NCBI RefSeq assembly: GCF_037126465.1
Contig: NC_088201.1
Span: 197,602,403-197,666,402, forward strand
DNA length: 64,000 nucleotides
Reading direction: 5' to 3'
From: Ornithodoros turicata
Taxonomy: Eukaryota; Arthropoda; Arachnida; Ixodida; Argasidae
The notes under the pieces were generated by a model. That model worked only from the letters and a program-made list of their open reading frames with translations. It made no database searches and was not told where the DNA came from. Below are positions 12,401-21,735 of the stretch, piece after piece (the first letter of the stretch is position 1; the number at the start of each line of letters is the position of its first letter). The translations under genes and the position numbers were made by a program.

Positions 12401-12484
12401 TTGACTTAATAGGTTATTTTCCATTTTGTAGACTCCTTTTTTCTACTCAATCAGACAAACGGACACCTGCGTTGACGAAAATAT

Positions 12485-12835
12485 TCATACCTGACTCCAG
12501 TCGGGGTGCTTGTCAAAGACGTCTTTTCTTGTTATTTTCCTCCGTCTGCCACCGCTGCCAGTGAAATCTTTTAACACTTGCGCCTTAAGCTCGGATGCAC
12601 TGCTTCTAATGGCTTCTTTCAAATGTCGTCCATCTGATAGTTTTCGTGCCAGGTTTTTTGCTGCATTCATTGTGGTCTTAGTAATGTATGGATGTGCTCG
12701 TCGCAGGAGTGGTAATGCAAACTTGTGCAATAATTCAAAGAATCCACTGCCCCTCTGAAACACTGGTCCCGAGTATGGTGTAAGCTTGCCAAGTTCATTA
12801 CCGTAGTGGATTTCTGGGATTTCTTTAAGATACAT
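12485..12835 (-). CDS. Polinton pVI/pX-like minor virion protein
   Basis: An intact 116-codon frame. It has a short N-terminal tail ending 'SGPVFQRGSGFF', an amphipathic or hydrophobic stretch 'ELLHKFALPLLRRAH', a long basic helix-forming middle and a very basic C-terminal segment ('GSGGRRRKITRK'). Polinton relatives consistently encode such a protein near the capsid genes, with the same 'YQRGxGxGxFF' start of the hydrophobic helix; it is compared with adenovirus pVI/pX because of a membrane-active helix plus basic region. Family resemblance is recognised from pattern, not from a search. The start at 12835 overlaps the upstream gene's end by a few bases. Confidence 0.65.
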   Translation of the reverse strand: MYLKEIPEIHYGNELGKLTPYSGPVFQRGSGFFELLHKFALPLLRRAHPYITKTTMNAAKNLARKLSDGRHLKEAIRSSASELKAQVLKDFTGSGGRRRKITRKDVFDKHPDWSQV

Positions 12836-13520
12836 GACTAAAGTGTAGAGCTAGAGCTGTTTTGCCTGGTCCTTTGAAGTGGAGAGGTCGACCAGAGTCC
12901 TCACACAACTTAATTGAACTGAAATTTATTGCATTATGCAATAGCTTAAAATATTGCATGTTTTGGAACGCGTAATGAATGATATTGTGTTCCTTCGCAG
13001 AGTATGGGACTAATTTTAATATTCGAAACTTCTTTGCACCCAAGTGCGATGATTCGATAATGTCACAATAAACTATAAAATGATGGAATAATGGTGTTTA
13101 AGTCTGAGGTGCATGTTTCCACTTAAACTGCTTGCAAAAGTTGTATGTGGTGCAAAACCCAACATATTAGAGAGGTATTCTGATAGATGAATGGTAACAC
13201 GATCAATTGGGTTGATATTGCAGAGCTTTGTGTCATTACTATACTGGAGTAGAGCTTTGGCCTCTAATTGATTGTTGATTGTACGTAGCAGTAATTTTGG
13301 AGTTTCGTAATGATCTGGTGGAATAGTTATTTTTTTTGTAACAAGTACTTATTTCTTTAAAATCAACTCATAAGTGTGTTTAAATAGATCTCCATAGTAG
13401 TAGGCAGTGTTACCTTTTATATTAAAATTATTTAATCTGAGGAGATTCTTCAGCTGTTCTGGAATAGCAAAGAGACTGTGTAAGACTGTGTAATGACTGT
13501 GACAATCTATAACTATTCTC
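12825..13520 (-). pseudogene. Polinton capsid-associated protein, second family member, broken
   Basis: Reading right to left, fragments in different frames carry 'TIPPDHYETPKLLL', then 'RVTIHLSEYLSNMLGF' (a β-strand/loop pattern typical of this family), then an open stretch 13043-12825 ending 'PLHFKGPGKTALALHF'. That ending corresponds to the conserved 'GKxxVTLHF' C-terminus found in Polinton penton-like/minor virion proteins. Stops near 13350 and 13070 and an apparent frame change break the gene. It lies directly after a relative at 13529-14167, so the pair may be a duplicated gene or one gene split by insertion and decay. Confidence 0.55.
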
Positions 13521-13528
13521 TCGGAACG

Positions 13529-14167
13529 TTACACTTGCTTCAATATTATGTGTTCTAAAAAAAAACGATTTAATGTGGTCTTGATGGAACAACCTGGAAT
13601 GAATGTGATCAAGCCAGTTGAAGTAAGGATAGAAATTTCTTCAAGTATGCATAGCTGCGAAGCAAATTCCTCACGAAGGAATGTGTCCTGATGAGGCACC
13701 TTAGAACCTATTATAGTAATGCCTTGAATGAATGGCACTCCAATAGCGTCTTGTAAGTTTTCATCTATAAATTTAATTGACCGAATAGAATGTGGCAAAT
13801 GGAATACATATCTCCCGTCATTATAATTGAAAGAAATGTTCAAGTCTTCAAAAAGCTCTAGAAGGGTCATTTCCAAGGTTCTTTTAACGACAATAGTCTT
13901 GCGAACCTCTGCAAAGTCTTTGTAATCAACCTGCACGACACCGTCATCGCTCTGCGGTATATAGTAGAATAGATTACAGATGGATAGTTCTTGTAATCCA
14001 ACGTCATACATTCCACTCAGTTGTAGGGGTGCATTCAAAGCAACTGTAAAGCTTTCCAGTGTATTTGTTTTATATAATTCAGTACAGTAATTGGATAGGA
14101 GGTACATATAAAACTCAGAGCTTGGCAACATCATGCACTGGAACCCACTAATTAAATGAATCGTCAT
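13529..14167 (-). CDS. Polinton capsid-associated (penton-like candidate) protein
   Basis: An open 212-codon frame. The N-terminal part 'EFYMYLLSNYC...NTLESFTVALNAPLQLSG' followed by 'YDVGLQEL' matches the recognisable start of a family encoded by most Polintons ('FYVxLPSNxS...NTLSxFTTxLxxPLxLxGxWEVGLxEI'). The rest alternates short β-like segments. I assign it as a virion structural protein; whether it is the penton or another minor protein cannot be settled by eye. It is shorter than full-length relatives, and the C-terminal 'TLHF' ending is absent here but present in the next broken fragment. Confidence 0.6.
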   Translation of the reverse strand: MTIHLISGFQCMMLPSSEFYMYLLSNYCTELYKTNTLESFTVALNAPLQLSGMYDVGLQELSICNLFYYIPQSDDGVVQVDYKDFAEVRKTIVVKRTLEMTLLELFEDLNISFNYNDGRYVFHLPHSIRSIKFIDENLQDAIGVPFIQGITIIGSKVPHQDTFLREEFASQLCILEEISILTSTGLITFIPGCSIKTTLNRFFLEHIILKQV

Positions 14168-14202
14168 AACCAGTCCACTTCACTTGATAATGACTGACTC
14201 CA

Positions 14203-15295
14203 TCAATTTTCTTGCTGGATATAATTTTTTTCAATTGGATATGGGTCATCATCCTCTTTGATCACACGGTCCAATTTATTTGCATAATATGTGCCCTCTT
14301 CTTCTACACCATCTGGGCCTGCAATGTAAAAGACTGGGGGATCTGTTTTCTTATACCTCGCAATTGTGTAGATAACGTGAGACCAGTGTCCTGTGTACCC
14401 CTTGTCAAAGACTGATCGATTCAATAGAACACGAACTTGCTGGCCAATTTTGAATGGTATTGTGATGTCATTATCATCTTTTTTTACTATTGAATCTACT
14501 GAAGAGTTGAACCTCGTTACTTTCATTCACTTCATTCGGTGCCATTTTAATAGTTCTATGGTAAGAATTGTTATAATCCTCTATAATCTTTGGAAGAATT
14601 TTAAGGTATTTGTGATGTCCTTTACTACGGAAATAGCGGAATAGGCGCCCTTTAATTGTTCCAATTGCGCGTTCTGCCAAACACGATTTTATAAGAGAAA
14701 ACGAATGATAAATAATTATACTGTGACGCCTACACCAAGCCTGCACATGTTTGTTGAAGAATTCACGCCCCTGATCCACCTGGATTGGGCGGGTTTTTTC
14801 CCCCCTATTTCTGTATACCTTCATAAATCCTTTCTTCACGTCTTCACCTCGCTTGGTCTTGAGAGGTGTGGCCATGATTTGCCTCGACAAACAGTCGATC
14901 ACAAGCAGTATGTAGGAGAATCCTTTATTGTATTTCTTGTATTGAATGAATGAAATGAGGTCTGCTTGATGGAGGTCGTTCAGGTGGAGTGAGATGACTT
15001 TCCTTCTCTTAAATCTGGGTTTTTGTGGAGAGTATAGACGTCGTCGGCGTTGTAATTCTTGTAGTCCTTCTTTCCTTGTGATTTTTCGTGCCTTTTCGTA
15101 AAGTTTAACCCCTCCAAGCCCACCGTCAGGTGACCTGTATCTCATTCTTCTTCTGAGAAATATTCTTCGTCCGAAGATGAAATCAACTGTGTTCTTTGCG
15201 GCGACTTGTAGGTCTCCCACAATATTTTCTTCTTTGATTTTCTTTTCTGTCTGATTTTGTGTGATGGTAGAAGCTTCGACATTTTTAGAAATCAA
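14203..15295 (-). pseudogene. Polinton retroviral-type integrase with one homopolymer frameshift
   Basis: The main frame (15295-14474) has a basic N-terminal region, then the DDE core: Asp in 'LLVIDCLSRQIMATPLK', Asp in 'IQVDQGREFFN', and Glu in 'CLAERAIGTIKGRLFR', with 'YNNSYHRTIKMAPNEV' after it, as in retroviral and Polinton integrases. The C-terminal SH3/chromodomain-like part ('FKIGQQVRVLLNRSVFDKGYT...HVIYTI') is in another frame, 14526-14203. The two overlap at a run of seven T on the plus strand (about 14479-14485), where a single-base slip explains the break. Otherwise the gene is complete, so the disruption looks young or could be an assembly error. Confidence 0.85.
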
Positions 15296-15639
15296 ACGGG
15301 CCTCACTCGTTTATGACCGGATAGGTACAACACCAATTCCATTATACTAGAGCTATGAATGGTTTTGTTGTTATGAATGATTTCTCCTTTTTCATTCCAT
15401 GACAAACTCCTTGGTAGCGCTGACACTATCCATTTCACTTTTTTAATATTTATATTATCTGGTAGATCATCATAATCGAATTTTCTGCTAATACTTTCCT
15501 CCATTTGTGATGGTTTTATTATTGGCGGATCTGATTTTCTTGTCGGCTTCAATTTATTTTTTATGGTGTAGTACATAACTGTTAGCATACATTTTACCTC
15601 AATGTCTTCGCTTTCATTAGATTCCAAAATGGTGTCCAC
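15292..15639 (-). CDS. conserved Polinton protein of unknown function
   Basis: An open 115-codon frame overlapping the integrase start by 4 bp. Its C-terminal half has the pattern 'LSWNEKGEIIHNNKTIHSSSIMELVLYLS', which recurs in Polinton/adintovirus-type elements as W-[DN]-x-x-G-x-[LI]-x-x-[ND]-x-x-[IV]-x-x-[ST]-x-[IM]-x-[DE]-L-[VI]. The N-terminus is acidic and charged. Function is not known to me. The tight overlap with its neighbour fits a compact gene block. Confidence 0.5.
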   Translation of the reverse strand: MDTILESNESEDIEVKCMLTVMYYTIKNKLKPTRKSDPPIIKPSQMEESISRKFDYDDLPDNINIKKVKWIVSALPRSLSWNEKGEIIHNNKTIHSSSIMELVLYLSGHKRVRPV

Positions 15640-15656
15640 TGGATTTAATACCTAGA

Positions 15657-16033
15657 TTTTGTTGGCTTTACCGGCTACCTTAGCTATAGCCCGCCCTGCT
15701 ACACCACCTAATATACTAGTCAAGGCTGTCAGTAATAGCGGGAGTAATGGGACCAAACCTCCTCGTTGTCGACATAAAAACTTTTGTAGTTTCTTTGGTG
15801 ATTTGTGCAATGTTTTATATGCGATGTATCGAATTGTGGCTTTATATTTATTTCTTTAAATCTTTGTATATTTTTGGTGACAGTTTAACGTTACCATTCA
15901 ATATATTCTTGCAAACTTCGGAAAGAGCTTCAATGCTGTGTGAAGGAGCCTCCTTCAATATGTTGTCCCATTCTCTTGGAGTGCATGTTGCAAGCACTTT
16001 AAAAAAAGTTAAATGGTGACGTAGATTTTTCAT
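15657..16033 (-). pseudogene. Polinton small PX-like protein with Gly/Leu-rich hydrophobic tail, frameshifted
   Basis: The first half (16033-15848) is open and has a helical region ending 'NGNVKLSPKIYKDLKK'. The second half continues in another frame at 15843-15657, with a basic linker and then 'GGLVPLLPLLLTALTSILGG'. Polinton elements often encode exactly this combination (helical domain, 'GNVxLSPxxxKxLK', hydrophobic glycine-rich end), which may be membrane active. The stop at 15848 and the frame change make this copy non-functional as read. Confidence 0.6.
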
Positions 16034-16790
16034 TTTGATACGAGAACGTATTGCGACTCGAGCTTGGTTGTACCTGTTCGCAATCTTTTATCAGACTGGG
16101 TAAGTGGATGTAGGTCAATCACTAGATAACCAAATGGTCTCTCTGTTGCTTGTTCGAATGCATTCAGAAAGTATGGTAGCCGTGATTTCCCATAGATTTG
16201 TCGTCCTAGAAGTTCGGGTTGCGCACGAGATCTTAAATTATTGAATAATATTATATATGTGCTGTTGTGGGATAGAGTGCGGTAGTTTACATCGTTATGA
16301 AATAAGTATTGACAAAGAAAAATAATTGATGCATTCTTGTGATGGGATGCTCTCGTATAGGGATGAACCATATCTTGCATAACATTATTTTCAGTCATGA
16401 GATCATCAACTATAATCAGTGTTGGTATGTTCTTATCCCATGTCGTTGGTAATTCTTTACTAAATGTAATCTTAGTGAATTCATTCTACCAGCTAGCATC
16501 ATATTTACCAATATAAAATATTTGATCTGAGACTGCACTGAATACTGATAGATTTCTGAGGATGTTACGAAGTTTTTCGTGACATGGAAGGTCCACATAT
16601 AATAATTCGTGCAGGGTGGATGAAAAAAAACAGTGTTACGTCGGACATTGTGTTGCAGAGGTAGAAATGAAACTGATAATAAGACATGTATAAAACTAGA
16701 TTTATTACCATCCAGTGCTTCCCCAGCCATCGATTTGATCAAATTGACTTTTAGCAGACTCGTTTGGCCCTGAGGAGACGTTTGTGAGAC
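16030..16790 (-). pseudogene. Polinton FtsK/HerA-type genome-packaging ATPase, damaged
   Basis: The C-terminal half is clear: 16398-16030 contains 'MTENNVMQDMVHPYTRASHHKN', preceded in frame by a Walker B region reading 'TLIIVDDL', and then 'YIILFNNLRSRAQ', all landmarks of the Polinton/adintovirus packaging ATPase. The N-terminal half is in several frames with stops. The Walker A position at about 16765 reads 'GPNESAKS' rather than GxxxxGK[ST], an alanine replacing the key glycine. A 'HxxxxHDVNYRTLSHN' segment is conserved. Non-functional as read. Confidence 0.75.
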
Positions 16791-16924
16791 AAAACGCGTC
16801 TGATAGCTTCAGTTTTTGCTTCATGAATTTCTTGTTTCAGACGCCATTTCCTATCTTTGGGAGACTCAACTTCCTCCTCCTCTTCACATTTCTTTCCAAA
16901 ACAGCGACGAAAGAGTTTCCGCAT
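16751..16924 (-). CDS. small charged ORF upstream of the ATPase
   Basis: An open 57-codon frame with a basic start ('MRKLFRRCFGKKCEEEEE'), an acidic run and a basic helical end ('EAIRRVLSHKRLLRAKRVC'). It overlaps the beginning of the ATPase in a different frame. No family recognised. It could be an exon or a chance frame, so confidence is low. Confidence 0.3.
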   Translation of the reverse strand: MRKLFRRCFGKKCEEEEEVESPKDRKWRLKQEIHEAKTEAIRRVLSHKRLLRAKRVC

Positions 16925-17091
16925 AATTATTTTGGCAGTGAGCTCCTGGTCTTGGGAACGAATAGGAAAATTAGGAGGTGGGCTCGTCCAAAAGGTAATA
17001 AACGGGAAAGAGTGGAGAGGAGGTTGTATTATAATGAGGATGCTGCATGTTTAGAAGTTTCTTCCTCACTTGACTGACTCATATTCCAAAA

Positions 17092-18165
17092 ATGTCTGAC
17101 GATAGCGGTAAGTTTTTGCTTCGCAATGTAGTTCTTTTTTCCTCATGACTGTTGTCTTTTTCGGTATTTACTCCCAGTTCAGTACTATTTGAAGAATCAA
17201 GAAATTATACTGAATATGAAAAAGGTGTTTAAATTTGATTTTTTGTTTCAGCTCCAAGTCGCCGCCGCCAATATGTGTCTATTATCGAAATTTAATTTGA
17301 CGTTAATATATGAGTCTGATGACTTTGCTGGATTGAATGAATAGTTAATATAATTGTTTGAATCTTTTCAACGTACACACCTGTGTCCGACGAAAGCAGT
17401 AAGTTTTTGATTCGCAACGTAGTTCTGTTTTCTTATGAATATTGTCTTTTTCAGTATTTACTACAAGCCCAATATTTTTTTGAAAATGGTAAGGAATTAT
17501 AATGGATATGAAAGGAGTGTTAAAATTGTATTTCTTGTTCCAGATCCGGAGTCGCCTGCCCCGTTATGTATGTATTGTTGGAATATGGTTGTGCATGTTT
17601 AGTTATCTTCTTCATCTTACACACCTGTAGCACAGCCAACCCCCGAATGTGAGTAAAAGTTATAGGACACGATTACAATAATAAATGAGATTCTCTTTCA
17701 GATCATTGGACTTCGCCGCCACCGCAATGTACGTATTATTATAAAACGAGTATGGATGTTGATAATGTGACTATCTTTTCAGATTACCCAACGTTGGATC
17801 CAGTGAACTGTATGTATTATTGAAATGAATAAGTTGGTATTACTTTAGATTCACTTACAGGTTATTGGGGTCCACCGCCACCACAATGTATGTATTATTG
17901 AAATGTATAAGTCGATATTTATTCAGATTCACTTACAGATTACTGGAGTCCGCCGCCACCGCAATGTATGTATTATTATAATGTAAATGTGGTTTCATGT
18001 AATAATAATAACCGCTTCTGCAGGTCACTATTGTGCCCAACGTGAGTTATCGTGTGGTAAGCAATGTTATGATGTTAATTTTATGTTTTTACAGGGTCGG
18101 AAATGATGGAACTAATAAGGAGTACAATAATTAATACATTGAATGAAATATTAAGTAATGAATAA
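17092..18165 (+). CDS. micro-exon gene inside the Polinton (9 exons, 84 aa)
   Basis: Proposed exons: 17092-17107 (ATG), 17544-17567, 17631-17648, 17702-17728, 17783-17809, 17861-17887, 17939-17965, 18024-18041, 18095-18165 (TAA). Each internal exon has AG before and GT after, with strong donors (GTAAGT, GTATGT, GTACGT, GTGAGT). All introns are phase 1; internal exons are 24, 18, 27, 27, 27, 27 and 18 nt, and the total of 255 nt has no internal stop. The 27-nt exons encode variants of a 9-residue unit such as YYWSPPPPQ and CYWGPPPPQ. The last exon encodes a leucine/isoleucine-rich amphipathic helix. Splice junctions twice generate PPQY, a PPxY-type WW-ligand motif. It is on the opposite strand to the ATPase and 28 bp from the right terminal repeat. 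I know no family for it. The role is unknown; a virion or host-trafficking adaptor is only a guess from PPxY motifs in adenoviral capsid proteins. Confidence 0.7.
17380..17580 (+). repeat. diverged duplicate of the first exon-intron block of the micro-exon gene
   Basis: 17092-17290 and 17385-17575 are similar in order: 'TCTGACGATAGCG|GTAAGTTTTTGCTTCGCAA' versus 'TCCGACGAAAGCA|GTAAGTTTTTGATTCGCAA', then 'GTCTTTTTC.GTATTTACT', then a pyrimidine tract and a proline-coding segment. In the first copy the downstream exon has a weak donor, in the second the first exon has lost its upstream AG, so one good exon from each copy is used in my model. Confidence 0.6.
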
Positions 18166-18192
18166 ATGTATGTTTCCTTAACATGAACTCTC

Positions 18193-18300
18193 TTGTGTTT
18201 CTTCTGTTACAGGTCGTGAAGGTATTTCGGCTGGGTTGTTCTCCTTCACCTGATTGGCATCACAATTGGCACAATTCCCAGCACAATTGGCATCACAATA
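18193..18300 (-). repeat. Polinton right terminal inverted repeat
   Basis: Reverse complement of the left repeat over about 98 bp, with a handful of substitutions. It ends outward in sub-repeats of the type 'ATTGTGATGCCAATTG'. It begins 28 bp after the stop codon of the micro-exon gene, which places that gene inside the element. Confidence 0.85.
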
Positions 18301-18689
18301 CTCTGCTGTAATCTTCGGGCAAGCAGTTGAGTACCCAGATGTACAAAAGCGACAGAGTCTGAAAGGCGCGCAACTCGTCGTTCAGATTCAGTCACGAAGT
18401 TGCAGCTACACCCAGCGTGCTTGCTGTTTGCTCGTTGTAGAAGACAATAACGAAGCTTTCCGAAAGAAGCGTCAGCTTCGTGAGCTCGGCTCTGCATTCT
18501 TCCTGCTCGCCTGCCATGCTAGAACTCTCGAACATCAAGGATGGCGACTCTTCAGCTGGTCCCATTACATGGGATCGCACATAGCAAGACCGCCCGAATA
18601 CTCAAACATGACGCCGCGGCCACCAGAGGGTAGTACTTATGAATAAGGCGCATTTTCACATCTCTCGCTCTCACGGTTGCCCGTCTTGC
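18301..18689. other. unassigned segment right of the Polinton
   Basis: Open frames exist on both strands (18254-18646 plus, 18580-18392 minus), but I recognise no domain in either. It separates the Polinton end from a LINE fragment. Confidence 0.3.
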
Positions 18690-19165
18690 TGAATGTGTGA
18701 AACCGCAGAGTTTTGTTTCAGACATTGTCACTTTTCTCCTTTGATGTGGCGGAGATTAACGCAAATATTTCAGCTGTGGAAACTCGCCTGGGCCACCGTC
18801 CAGTTCCTAGAACCCTTGCCGGTTCCTCGCACTCATCGTAAACAATTGGCTTTATTAATTACCAAATATGGATTCGTCGTTGCGGCTGGGTTTCGGTGGC
18901 CCAGACTTCGGAGACGCAGTTATGTTTCAGGCTGTCAGGGCAGGCTTTCGTAGCCACACTGCCCGTGAGGAAACACTCTACGGTCTTGTGGAATGCTCTC
19001 GCCGCTGACCAGTGTCTACTCGACTTTTCCGTCACGTTCAGGGTGAGCCGCAAAGCATGTTCTAGTAAGCTCGCTAGGACTGTACTGCGCTCCCCAGCGA
19101 CCCTCCCGTGTTTGGATCGTTCGCTTGGTATGGCCAGTATGAAAAGCAAACTCTCCTGGCGTTGT
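18690..19165 (+). mobile_element. L1/Tx1-type LINE, 3' fragment (copy 1)
   Basis: Translated pieces ('AEFCFRHCHFSPLMWRR', 'WATVQFLEPLPVP', 'INYQIWIRRCGW') follow the same order as the LINE ORF2 C-terminus at 50240-50460 ('EHCFLQCQIPLLLWSR', 'WATVSSWNRC', 'FQIWIRRC'). This is the cysteine/histidine-rich zf-RVT region found after the reverse transcriptase in L1/Tx1-like plant and animal elements. Frames change several times, so it is a dead, 5'-truncated copy. The 3' part (19060-19120) resembles 50620-50680. Confidence 0.65.
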
Positions 19166-19248
19166 TATGTAGCTTGTAGGGTTGTAACGTGAAGTTATTG
19201 TCTGTCCAGATGTGACTACCTCCGTCGCTAACTCTGATGCATAATGTC

Positions 19249-19556
19249 TCTGATAACGCGGTCCGGCTTCGGGTGGGCCGTGCTCTTGAGCGCGCTTCCA
19301 ATAACACGGTCGTCGAGGCAGCATCTTTTACGATGCTGTTCCCGGGAAGATATTTTTCTGAAATCTGGTCTTCCTTCAAAGCGTGTCAGCGGTGGAGGGA
19401 GGTAAAGGCGAGCGGGTTCTTCGTATATCTTAGAAGGGTCCCCCAGGTAACGCGGTCCGGCCTCGGGTGGGCCGTGTCTCTGAATACGCGGCCGATAAAG
19501 AGGTCGTCGGGGAAGTGTCGCGTGCGGTGCTGTTCCCGGGAAGATTCTTTCTAAGA
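19249..19556 (+). repeat. two diverged direct repeats, ~195 bp apart
   Basis: 19253-19365 and 19448-19556 share 'AACGCGGTCCGG.CTCGGGTGGGCCGTG', then '.GTCGTCG.GG', then 'TGCTGTTCCCGGGAAGAT'. GC is higher than in the surroundings. No family recognised. Confidence 0.55.
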
Positions 19557-19984
19557 TCTGCTTCTTAGATCTCTTCGAGAATGTTGACAGTCGCCATGTT
19601 TAAAATAGGCGCGTGATTATAATAAATCACTGTTATTGGTAATTTATGTTATTCGCATCTTATCATCCCAACAGTTTGATTAACAACTTTGTGGCAAAGG
19701 AAGCCTTCGAAGGAATGTTTTGTAGAATAGTGCCACCACCAATAGTTAACTCAGACGTCGTCGTCGTCATCGCGTTGCGCTAGGGGAGCAGCAGTGACGA
19801 ACATATTTGTTATAAACGCATCCGCCACACCAGCAAAGTTGGATCACTGACGCCGATGACATGTAACAGACCCGAATTTCACGTTTGCGGTGATCGCCGC
19901 GGTAACAGTTGATACATTTATACGCATACGCATAGGTAGCTCTCCTGCTTGATGACAATACATACGCACGCTTTTCGCAATTGT
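19557..19984. other. no gene recognised
   Basis: No supportable coding or RNA feature; short GTC runs at about 19755. Confidence 0.35.
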
Positions 19985-20134
19985 CTGCTCCCGGATTTTT
20001 TATGGCACAAGGCTGAAGTGCTTTACGGCATTCCGTTCATTCGGTGGGGCACGGTCCAGTTACTGAGCTCGCTCCCAGTTCCGGTCTGCGATAGACGCCA
20101 GTTTGTACTCCTGGCGGTATAAATCAACTACCAG
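19985..20134 (+). mobile_element. L1/Tx1-type LINE copy 2, left part of a split fragment
   Basis: The frame reading 'WGTVQLLSSLPVPVCDRRQF' and ending 'INYQ' at 20134 is homologous to copy 1 ('WATVQFLEPLPVPRTHRKQL...INYQIWIRRC'). Translation resumes after the Harbinger compound at 27526-27529 with 'VWIARC', so the LINE was whole before that insertion. Confidence 0.7.
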
Positions 20135-21409
20135 GGGCGCGTTACCGAACACTGCGCGAGCTTGCGAGCTCGCGACGCACCGCCCATCGTCGGGGCTGCG
20201 CAGGTGGCAGTCGCACGATCAGTAACACTACCGTTGCGCCATCGCATCGCGAGCCGTGGCGGAGCGAAGAAACTCTCGACAACACGTGCGTCTCGTAACA
20301 GCAATAAAATAACAACAGGTTGAAATAAACTTGAAGTGCAATGTATACTTTTGTTCATATGAATAAATGAATTGTGAGTACGCCTCGAAACAGCCATTCA
20401 TTTGAGTGGTTTGTCTTATTCTTCAACTTGACCAATGGGGGAACACCTCTTCGTCGTCTGCTAAGAAAACCGCCAAATTCATCTCGCGAAAGTGATCGAC
20501 CCAAATATTTACCGGTAAGTATAAAAGTATTCTCAGAATTATTTGCCTGTGCTATCGCACAGTCGTATACCACCTTTTGCAAGTTTATATCCCAACAACA
20601 ATTAGTATAAGCCATGAATATGTAAATCAACAAAATGAAATCGTGTAGCTACATTCCCGTATTGCTTCGCGAGTTCGCATGCTGCACTTTGTTGTCATGA
20701 CGAGCTTTTCGTATTGAACTTCTTCCACTGACGCGAGTTATATCACACTGTACAATACGCTTGCAGCAGGCGCCGACCACATTTTTTAGTTGCTTGGCTA
20801 CGCAGTTTAACACTCTCGGTACACACTATACATGATGTTGGTCGTTAAGTTCTCATTTCATTTTGATGTGCCTTCATTTAGCGCCGGCGTAAAATTTAAG
20901 CAACATTTCACACAGTCTGTCTTGGCGCGCTACTGTAGGGGTGTAGTTAGTAACTTACCATGATTATTTTGAATAAAGAAAACAAAAAAAAACAGCAGTA
21001 TAGTGAAAAATAGGGAGATGTAGCGACAATAGCGATCCCTCCTCTCTAGTGCAATTGATAAAGTAAGTAGCCATCTATATGAAGTAACATCTGAAACAAA
21101 GAAAAGAAAAAGGCGAAAGGCTTGCACCATCCTTGGTGTAAATGTTGTTCATGCTGGAATTGTACAGCTACCTATTCAGTCTCACCTAAACATTACTAAA
21201 GCTAGTGCATGAATACATGCAATTTCAGCTGCACCAAGAGCTGTACATGACCCACTGCCCCCATTCACATGTTCAAAGCGTATTGTACAGTTGCATGCAA
21301 ATGAATAAACCTGAGGAGAGTTTATTAATCATGCAGTATTTCATGTTTCAGCATATCAGTGTAAGTGTAAATGTGGTCAATGTAAATGCTTTTCCTCCCT
21401 TTACAGCCA

Positions 21410-21560
21410 TGGCAACCGAGACACAACGGATGCTGCTGTTGTCGCTGCTGGAGGAAGCTCCAGAACTCTGCAATAACCGGACCTTCCTCCAGGGTGAGAC
21501 AACACTAGCCGTGCCAAATGGGACCGGATTGCTGCCACCCGTAATGCTTCGCACACTTCC
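21410..21560 (+). pseudogene. truncated Myb/SANT-like exon of Harbinger copy A
   Basis: Starts with the same 'MATE..RMLLLSLLEEAPEL' as the copy B gene at 23166, preceded by a TTTACAG acceptor-like sequence. It is cut off after about 50 codons by the internal deletion, within the DNA-binding domain. Confidence 0.7.
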
Positions 21561-21735
21561 CTGGAAGCTTCCTTCGACAAGCGGAAGGTAGCGATTAATT
21601 CGTCTTCCGATAACGCTTCGAAAGCATCTCGATGACTGCGGAAGTTGCGCACCGGCTCTTCCTCAGCAACACCTTCTTCGAGGAAAAGCAGATACAAGTC
21701 CACCGGGTACGCCATTTGCAACGCGAACGTCGTAG
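21555..21735 (-). pseudogene. truncated transposase first exon of Harbinger copy A
   Basis: Encodes the same N-terminal segment as copy B ('LYLLFLEEGVAEEEPVR', 'FRSHRDAFEALSEDE'), with Met at 21715, then is cut off by the deletion junction near 21560. Extends the minus-strand frame into Myb antisense sequence, which is not meaningful coding. Confidence 0.75.

Larger units (their letters stand above)
6174..18300. mobile_element. compact Polinton/Maverick (~12.1 kb), decayed
   Basis: The unit is defined by inverted repeats at 6174-6310 and 18193-18300 and by a Polinton gene set. On the minus strand, in order from the right end, are packaging ATPase, a small hydrophobic PX-like protein, a conserved protein, retroviral-type integrase, two capsid-associated family members, a pVI/pX-like protein, major capsid protein, adenain-like protease and protein-primed polymerase B. 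Two plus-strand loci lie at 9720-10383 and 17092-18165. Polintons are usually 15-20 kb, so this copy is short. Most large genes carry frameshifts; the protease and some small genes remain open. No 6-bp target duplication was identified, so the exact outer ends are uncertain by tens of bases. Confidence 0.9.

Noticed and set aside
18254..18646. 130-codon plus-strand ORF right of the Polinton as a cargo gene
   Set aside because: It starts inside the terminal repeat, has no recognisable domain and an equally open antisense frame.
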